Origin: Mailhella sp.
GTDB taxonomy: Bacteria; Desulfobacterota; Desulfovibrionia; Desulfovibrionales; Desulfovibrionaceae
Length of the DNA: 9,284 nucleotides
Direction: 5' to 3'
Assembly (NCBI GenBank): GCA_017522745.1
Contig: JAFWYI010000184.1
Span: 1 to 9,284 of the forward strand
The notes under the pieces were generated by a model, which worked only from the letters and a program-made list of their open reading frames with translations, did not search any database and was not told where the DNA came from. Shown here in pieces: positions 5,910 through 9,284 of this stretch. The position numbers and the translations under genes are program-made. Position 1 is the stretch's first letter. Each line of letters begins with the position of its first letter.

Positions 5910-6419
5910 TCAGGAGGATATGGCTGCAGTGAAATCTTCCGGAGCCAGTGTCATGATAAGGGCATCTTCGCCATCAGAATAGTAGCGCTTACGCAGGCCT
6001 GCCTCCTGATAGCCTAATCCACGATACAATGCACGCGCCGGTACATTGCCTACCCGCACTTCAAGCACACTGTTTTCCCATGTCTGAAGGGGAAGCTCGC
6101 GCCGCGTGCAATGGCCTCCGTGCAAGGTGTCTTCCAGAGCAAAACGCATGAGCCGCCGGGAAAAACCTTTGCCACGAAACTCAGGCTGGACGGCAATATT
6201 GAGGATCTCAGCCTCTCCCGCAAGAACAGACAGCGTGATATAGGCAAGCAAGCGACCATCTGCAAACAAACCATACGACGCGAACCATGGCTGATGCCAC
6301 GTTTCAATAAACTGCTCTTCCGTCCAGAAAGACGGAAAACATAATGCTTCCAGTGCGGCAGCTTCTGGCATATCATCAAGCGTAAGCCACCGAACGTCCC
6401 TATCGTGAGCATCCTGCAT
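5910..6419 (-). CDS. rimI: RimI-like ribosomal protein alanine N-acetyltransferase (GNAT family)
   Basis: The 169-residue protein is a GNAT acetyltransferase that most resembles RimI, which acetylates the N-terminal alanine of ribosomal protein S18. Visible features are FPSFWTEEQF at 28-37, matching the RimI substrate-side motif, EILNIAVQPEFRGKGFSRRL at 71-90 with the acetyl-CoA pyrophosphate loop R-G-K-G at 82-85, and LEVRVGNVPARALYRGLGY at 119-137. E120, N125 and Y132 correspond to the active-site and cofactor residues of RimI. The segment between the acetyl-CoA loop and LEVR (about 98-118) is roughly ten residues longer than in E. coli RimI. The start has no clear Shine-Dalgarno sequence; its ATG shares the CATG at 6417-6420 with the divergent Nudix gene, so any promoter must lie inside that gene. 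A different GNAT substrate cannot be excluded. Confidence 0.87.
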   Translation of the reverse strand: MQDAHDRDVRWLTLDDMPEAAALEALCFPSFWTEEQFIETWHQPWFASYGLFADGRLLAYITLSVLAGEAEILNIAVQPEFRGKGFSRRLMRFALEDTLHGGHCTRRELPLQTWENSVLEVRVGNVPARALYRGLGYQEAGLRKRYYSDGEDALIMTLAPEDFTAAISS

Positions 6420-7011
6420 GAGCGCTAAACCTGCTATAAAAAAAATTCAAGACGAACCCTACGACCTGCCTCCGGCCAAGCTGCAAAAACTGGTGGAGTT
6501 ACTGGAAGGATACGGCCGTCCGTTTATGCTGACATCCCTGAAAACAGCCTCGAAACTGGGCTTGCTTCGTCGTATCGTACTTATCTGTTTAAAAAACACT
6601 AAAGGAATGGTCTACCTGCAAAAACATACGTCCTCGGCTCCGCTCTACGCCGGTCTCTGGGACGTATCCGCCATCGGCAGTGTTTTTGCCGGCGAGTCAC
6701 CAGAAGACGCCGCAGAACGAGAACTATACCAACAGCTTGGCATCCGGCACACGCGGCTCCGGGCTATGGGTTCGCTCCCCTATACCGATGGACGAGGCGT
6801 CAGCCTTTCCGCCACGTTTTTTCTGGCCGGTCCCAGCCCCATGCGCCCCATTCCAGACGATTCCCGCATTGCCGACGGCATGTTCGTGGATCAGCATGAA
6901 CTCGAAGGGCTGGCACTCCATCAACAGGATATGCTCACGCCCGAACTGGTGTGGGCTGTGCAGGCCGGCTGGATATTCCGCAGGGCAGCAGGCCCCTTCC
7001 TGGCTGGCTAG
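6418..7011 (+). CDS. Nudix-family protein with a degenerate catalytic box
   Basis: The 197-residue protein has a Nudix fold from about residue 50, with the Nudix box at 87-109 (G87, E93, R101, E102, L103, G108, I109 all in register). The two glutamates of the R-E-U-x-E-E core are replaced by Q105 and Q106; these equal E56 and E57 of MutT, which bind catalytic magnesium. Hydrolysis is therefore probably weak or lost, or a different residue supplies the ligand. LYAGLWDVSAIG at 76-87 resembles Nudix proteins of the isopentenyl-diphosphate isomerase-like subgroup. Residues 1-50 are a charged helical extension without recognisable motif. A TGA ten bases upstream makes the ATG at 6418 the first possible start, but it has no ribosome site; a later start, such as the ATG at 6526, is possible. 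The early codons are AT-rich, including an A8 run. Confidence 0.8.
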   Translation: MSAKPAIKKIQDEPYDLPPAKLQKLVELLEGYGRPFMLTSLKTASKLGLLRRIVLICLKNTKGMVYLQKHTSSAPLYAGLWDVSAIGSVFAGESPEDAAERELYQQLGIRHTRLRAMGSLPYTDGRGVSLSATFFLAGPSPMRPIPDDSRIADGMFVDQHELEGLALHQQDMLTPELVWAVQAGWIFRRAAGPFLAG

Positions 7012-7036
7012 ACACAGCAAAACAGCTTGCTAGCCA
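7005..7036. repeat. Inverted repeat spanning the stops of the converging Nudix and IMPase genes
   Basis: TGGCTAG at 7005-7011 and CTAGCCA at 7030-7036 are perfect inverse copies, with GCAA/TTGC (7017-7020 and 7027-7030) able to pair inside. Each arm is the GGC-TAG end of one gene. There is no T run on either side, so it is not a standard terminator, although the hairpin could protect or delimit 3' ends. Confidence 0.45.
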
Positions 7037-7827
7037 TCGTGACGGATCCGCAGATTCCGTATCATCTCCTCATGTACGAATCCGTTCGTAGCAAGAATGG
7101 GGGTATGGAACTCATACGCCTGCCCCTCTCTGCCCGTGACCAGACCGCCTGCCTCTTCCACAAGAAGCCAGCCTGCGGCAACATCCCACGGCTTTATCCA
7201 TCCCTCAAAATAGGCATCGAAACAGCCACTGGCCACAAAGCATAGATCCAGAGCCGCGGCCCCGCATCGACGGACACCGATGGTCGTATCGAGAAGGATA
7301 CGCAGGTCACGCAGGACGGTATCCATATCTTCGCGGATAGAATAGGGGAAACCTGTAGCCACAAGGGCTTCGGCACAGGTGTCCACCGCACTCACATGGA
7401 GCCGCTTCCCATTCAGCCATGCCCCCTTTCCACGCTCGGCGACATAGCGCTCTCCGCGGATAGGCGCAGAAACCGCCCCGAGAACGACCTCACCGTTCTC
7501 CCTCAGGGCGACCGACGTGGCAGTATCGCTGAAGCGATGCGCAAAGTTTGTCGTGCCGTCCACAGGATCGATGATCCAGCAGCATCCTTCCGGCATCACG
7601 GAGCCAGCACTCTCCTCTGCCATGAACGTCGCCCCGGGCACGACATCCTTCAGTTTATCTTTAAGGAATGCTTCGATAGCCAGATCAGTGTCCGTCACAA
7701 GATCGACACGGCCTTTATGCTGGACCGTACTTTTTTCCTTCCAGCGGGAACGGAAAATAGCATCGCTTTCATCGAGGATATGCAGAAGAGCCTGAAGACG
7801 TGGAGAAAAATCCGGCGAATCCATCAT
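7030..7827 (-). CDS. Inositol monophosphatase family protein (SuhB-like)
   Basis: The 265-residue protein is a lithium-sensitive-type phosphatase of the IMPase superfamily, magnesium-dependent and cytoplasmic. The fingerprint is complete: GRVDLVTDTD at 39-48, the metal-binding AEES at 70-73, WIIDPVDGTTNF at 84-95 with D87 and D90, and WDVAAGWLLVEEAGG at 214-228 with D215. GVRRCGAAALDLCFVASG at 184-201 is also typical. Length matches E. coli SuhB (about 267), which dephosphorylates inositol phosphates and has a role in rRNA transcription; histidinol phosphate, NADP and fructose bisphosphate phosphatases belong to the same family, so the substrate is unproven. The start ATG at 7827 overlaps the stop of the upstream GAF gene by 4 nt and is served by GGGAGAG (plus 7831-7837). 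A second ATG follows at once and is an equal alternative. Confidence 0.92.
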   Translation of the reverse strand: MMDSPDFSPRLQALLHILDESDAIFRSRWKEKSTVQHKGRVDLVTDTDLAIEAFLKDKLKDVVPGATFMAEESAGSVMPEGCCWIIDPVDGTTNFAHRFSDTATSVALRENGEVVLGAVSAPIRGERYVAERGKGAWLNGKRLHVSAVDTCAEALVATGFPYSIREDMDTVLRDLRILLDTTIGVRRCGAAALDLCFVASGCFDAYFEGWIKPWDVAAGWLLVEEAGGLVTGREGQAYEFHTPILATNGFVHEEMIRNLRIRHDG

Positions 7828-8795
7828 CGCTCTCCCTGACTGCGCTTTTCAGCCATCCGCAGACGGTATCGCAAGGCGACCACTTCCAGCATGCGCCCCA
7901 GATCGTCCGCCGCAAGCCTCATAAAGATGCGAAGAGGATCTTCGATGGGCTGTTTATCACGAGAAGCGATACAAAGGACCCCGCAGGTACTTTTGTTCAT
8001 CTGCACGGGTACACAGACTGCCGCAGCAAAATCCGGTACATCGTTCCGTTTTCCAAAGAGAGGCATGATCCCCGACTGGCCATCATTGAACACCGCTTCT
8101 TCATTGCGGAAAACCCAGCCGACGATGCCATTGTGGACTGCAATCTCCACAGGTTCGGACTCTTTCAGCAGAAGCGGTGGATATTCGCCCTCCACGATGT
8201 AGCTCGAACTGCCTTCCGCACGAGAAGCGAACGCTGCATAGTGGAAGCCTGAATTCTCAAGCACTATGGGCAGAAGCTGGGTCAGATAACTTTTCCAGCC
8301 GCCGTAAGAGCGGCGCAGATCGGCCATACGGTTCAGAGCCGTCAGATAGTCACCGCTGGGATCTGAAACCACTTCAGCTTCCATGTGCTGCACCTGTGCG
8401 AGCATATCGGCAAACACGGCGATGAGCTTCTGTTTCTCAGGAGAAAAGGCATGACGCTGCCGGCTGTCGACACACAGGATGCCGCCATCAGGTAGAGGAC
8501 ACCCTAAAAACGAGCATATGCCCGGGCTCTGGTCTTCTTTATAGTAGCCGAGATACGCATGGTTTTCATCAATGGAGCCGATCACGATGGGGGAATGGTT
8601 ACGCAGGATCCAGCCTACGAGTCCCCTTCCGGGCGTGATGGTCGCATACTGGTCGATATGTTCCCCCTGACTGTAGGCGGCAAGTATCTGCGCCTTCTGC
8701 CCGGCTTTAGGCGCTTCAAAGAGAACGACGGAATAGGCATCAAACACGCTGGCGGCCAGCGCAAGGATGGATTCTACAGGATTTTTAACAGTCAT
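7824..8795 (-). CDS. Tandem GAF-domain protein without an output domain
   Basis: The 323-residue soluble protein consists of two GAF-like sensory domains, about 5-135 and 165-308, joined by a helical linker. Each carries the same core motif, GRGLVGWILRNHSPIVI at 56-72 and GIVGWVFRNEEAVF at 223-236, followed by the closing strands GGILCVD at 104-110 and CGVLCIA at 271-277. No kinase, cyclase, DNA-binding or phosphodiesterase domain is attached, so it would have to act on a partner protein. Cysteines cluster near the presumed ligand pockets (C93, C99, C108 and C261, C271, C275), which leaves room for redox or metal sensing, as inference only. I chose the ATG at 8795; a GTG at 8807 adds four residues, and neither has a ribosome site. 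Its stop overlaps the start of the IMPase gene by 4 nt, so the two are likely made together. Confidence 0.8.
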   Translation of the reverse strand: MTVKNPVESILALAASVFDAYSVVLFEAPKAGQKAQILAAYSQGEHIDQYATITPGRGLVGWILRNHSPIVIGSIDENHAYLGYYKEDQSPGICSFLGCPLPDGGILCVDSRQRHAFSPEKQKLIAVFADMLAQVQHMEAEVVSDPSGDYLTALNRMADLRRSYGGWKSYLTQLLPIVLENSGFHYAAFASRAEGSSSYIVEGEYPPLLLKESEPVEIAVHNGIVGWVFRNEEAVFNDGQSGIMPLFGKRNDVPDFAAAVCVPVQMNKSTCGVLCIASRDKQPIEDPLRIFMRLAADDLGRMLEVVALRYRLRMAEKRSQGER

Positions 8796-8829
8796 GGCAG
8801 TACACACGCGTTGAAAAACTGGATGTCAT

Positions 8830-8858
8830 ACTGTAGCAATACGCCCCTTCATGAGCAA
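8830..8858 (-). promoter_or_regulatory. Candidate promoter of the GAF-IMPase operon
   Basis: On the minus strand TTGCTC (plus 8853-8858, 4 of 6) is followed after 17 bp by TACAGT (plus 8830-8835, 4 of 6). The resulting leader to the ATG at 8795 would be about 28 nt. Confidence 0.4.
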
Positions 8859-8880
8859 GTGCTTCTTCGAGTATAACTTT

Positions 8881-8894
8881 AAGAATTTATTCTT
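8881..8894. repeat. Perfect 14-bp palindrome between two divergent promoters
   Basis: AAGAAT-TT-ATTCTT has exact 6-bp inverted arms and lies between the candidate promoters of the GAF operon and rsmE. It is followed by neither a T run nor a coding start, so an operator for a dimeric regulator is the simplest reading, but AT-rich palindromes this short can arise by chance. Confidence 0.35.
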
Positions 8895-8922
8895 CCTGCC
8901 CTGAAATGTCTGCCCTCTGCCC

Positions 8923-8951
8923 TTTTCAAAGTCCGCCGCAGCCGCTATAAG
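8923..8951 (+). promoter_or_regulatory. Likely promoter of rsmE
   Basis: TTTTCA at 8923-8928 (4 of 6) is followed after 17 bp by TATAAG at 8946-8951 (5 of 6). Transcription from near 8958 would give a short leader containing the AGGAG site at 8970-8974. Confidence 0.5.
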
Positions 8952-8980
8952 AAAGACACAGGTTTTTTCAGGAGACTGCT

Positions 8981-9284
8981 ATGCACACCTTTTATATCCC
9001 CCCCTCACAATGGGCTGACCTCATGGAACTTTCCGGGCAGGAAGCACATCACCTCGGAAGAGTCCTGCGACTGCGTCCCGGAGATGAGGTCATCCTTCTT
9101 GACGGTGAAGGACGAGAGGCCTTGTGCCGCATAGTTTCCGTCGGCAGACAGAACGCTTCACTGGAAAAGATCAGCGAAACGAAACACCCCGATCCTGAGT
9201 CCAGCATCGTTCTGGCAGTGGGCTGGGGCAAGGAAGCCCGCCGTGGCTGGATCCTTGAAAAATCCGTGGAGCTTGAAGCGTCCG
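8981..9284 (+). CDS. rsmE: RsmE, 16S rRNA m3U1498 methyltransferase, N-terminal part (partial, cut at right edge)
   Basis: The first 101 residues of an RsmE-type protein are present, out of about 245 in the family. RsmE uses S-adenosylmethionine to methylate N3 of U1498 in 16S rRNA in the assembled small subunit. The PUA-like N-terminal domain is recognisable in HTFYIPP at 2-8, HHLGRVLRLRPGDEVILLDG at 23-42 and the following strand. The SPOUT methyltransferase domain then begins with SSIVLAVGWGKEARRGWI, leading to LEKSVELEAS, the counterpart of the family's L-Q-K-A-T-E-L-G. The catalytic knot lies beyond the edge. AGGAG at 8970-8974, 6 nt before the ATG, supports the start. It is divergent from the GAF-IMPase operon. 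Confidence 0.88.
   Translation, partial: MHTFYIPPSQWADLMELSGQEAHHLGRVLRLRPGDEVILLDGEGREALCRIVSVGRQNASLEKISETKHPDPESSIVLAVGWGKEARRGWILEKSVELEAS

Noticed and set aside
6588..6594. T-TTA-AAA slippery heptamer in frame in the Nudix gene
   Set aside because: It fits the -1 frameshift pattern, but the shifted frame reaches a stop within three codons, before the Nudix domain, and I saw no downstream stimulatory stem; it is probably chance in an AT-rich patch.
7396..7839. Plus-strand open frames opposite the IMPase gene
   Set aside because: All IMPase catalytic motifs are intact on the minus strand; the plus-strand translation has no recognisable features.
7800..8252. Plus-strand open frame of 150 codons opposite the GAF gene
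   Set aside because: It is antisense to the second GAF domain and has neither a ribosome site nor a recognisable domain.
1..9284. Mobile elements, CRISPR arrays, phage or defence genes
   Set aside because: No transposase, integrase, spaced direct repeats, target-site duplications or known defence domains are visible; the gene content is housekeeping, stress and transport.

Overview
The window reads as an ordinary, gene-dense stretch of a Gram-negative bacterial chromosome. It holds eleven complete genes and two cut by the window edges. The protein families (a tripartite tricarboxylate transporter, paired small heat shock proteins behind a Trm112-like zinc ribbon, a PHP phosphoesterase, RimI, RsmE) and the moderately GC-rich, C-ending codon use suit a proteobacterium or desulfobacterium. 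My best guess is a Desulfovibrio/Bilophila-like member of the Desulfovibrionaceae, an inference from protein resemblance only. I see no tRNA, rRNA, CRISPR array, transposase, integrase or attachment site.

Left part (1-3980): a truncated ThrE/YjjP-family exporter gene runs leftwards off the edge. Divergent from it is a complete three-gene TTT transporter: periplasmic binding protein (tctC), small membrane subunit (tctB) and large membrane subunit (tctA). A strong intrinsic terminator hairpin lies inside this cluster, between tctC and tctB, and probably sets excess binding protein over permease. A bidirectional terminator closes the cluster.

Middle part (3996-6419): a PHP-domain phosphoesterase gene on the minus strand is divergent from a tightly coupled plus-strand operon (Trm112-like zinc ribbon, Hsp20 A, Hsp20 B, each junction a 4-nt ATGA overlap). 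The two Hsp20 proteins look complementary: the first has the longer N-terminal arm and no C-terminal tail, the second has almost no N-terminal arm but carries a C-terminal I-x-V anchor. The PHP gene has a good promoter placed so close that its mRNA may be leaderless. The operon is convergent, 2 nt apart, with rimI.

Right part (6417-9284): rimI and a Nudix-family gene diverge from a single shared CATG, so their start codons overlap. The Nudix box has both glutamates of its EE pair replaced by glutamine, which suggests weak or absent hydrolase activity. On the minus strand a tandem-GAF protein gene is followed, with a 4-nt overlap, by an inositol monophosphatase family gene. Divergent from this pair, behind a good promoter, is the start of rsmE (16S rRNA m3U1498 methyltransferase), cut by the right edge.

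I found no clear undescribed system. The points most worth checking are the glutamate-to-glutamine Nudix box, the possible leaderless PHP mRNA, the split-feature Hsp20 pair with its zinc ribbon partner, the GAF-IMPase coupling, and the terminator inside the TTT operon.
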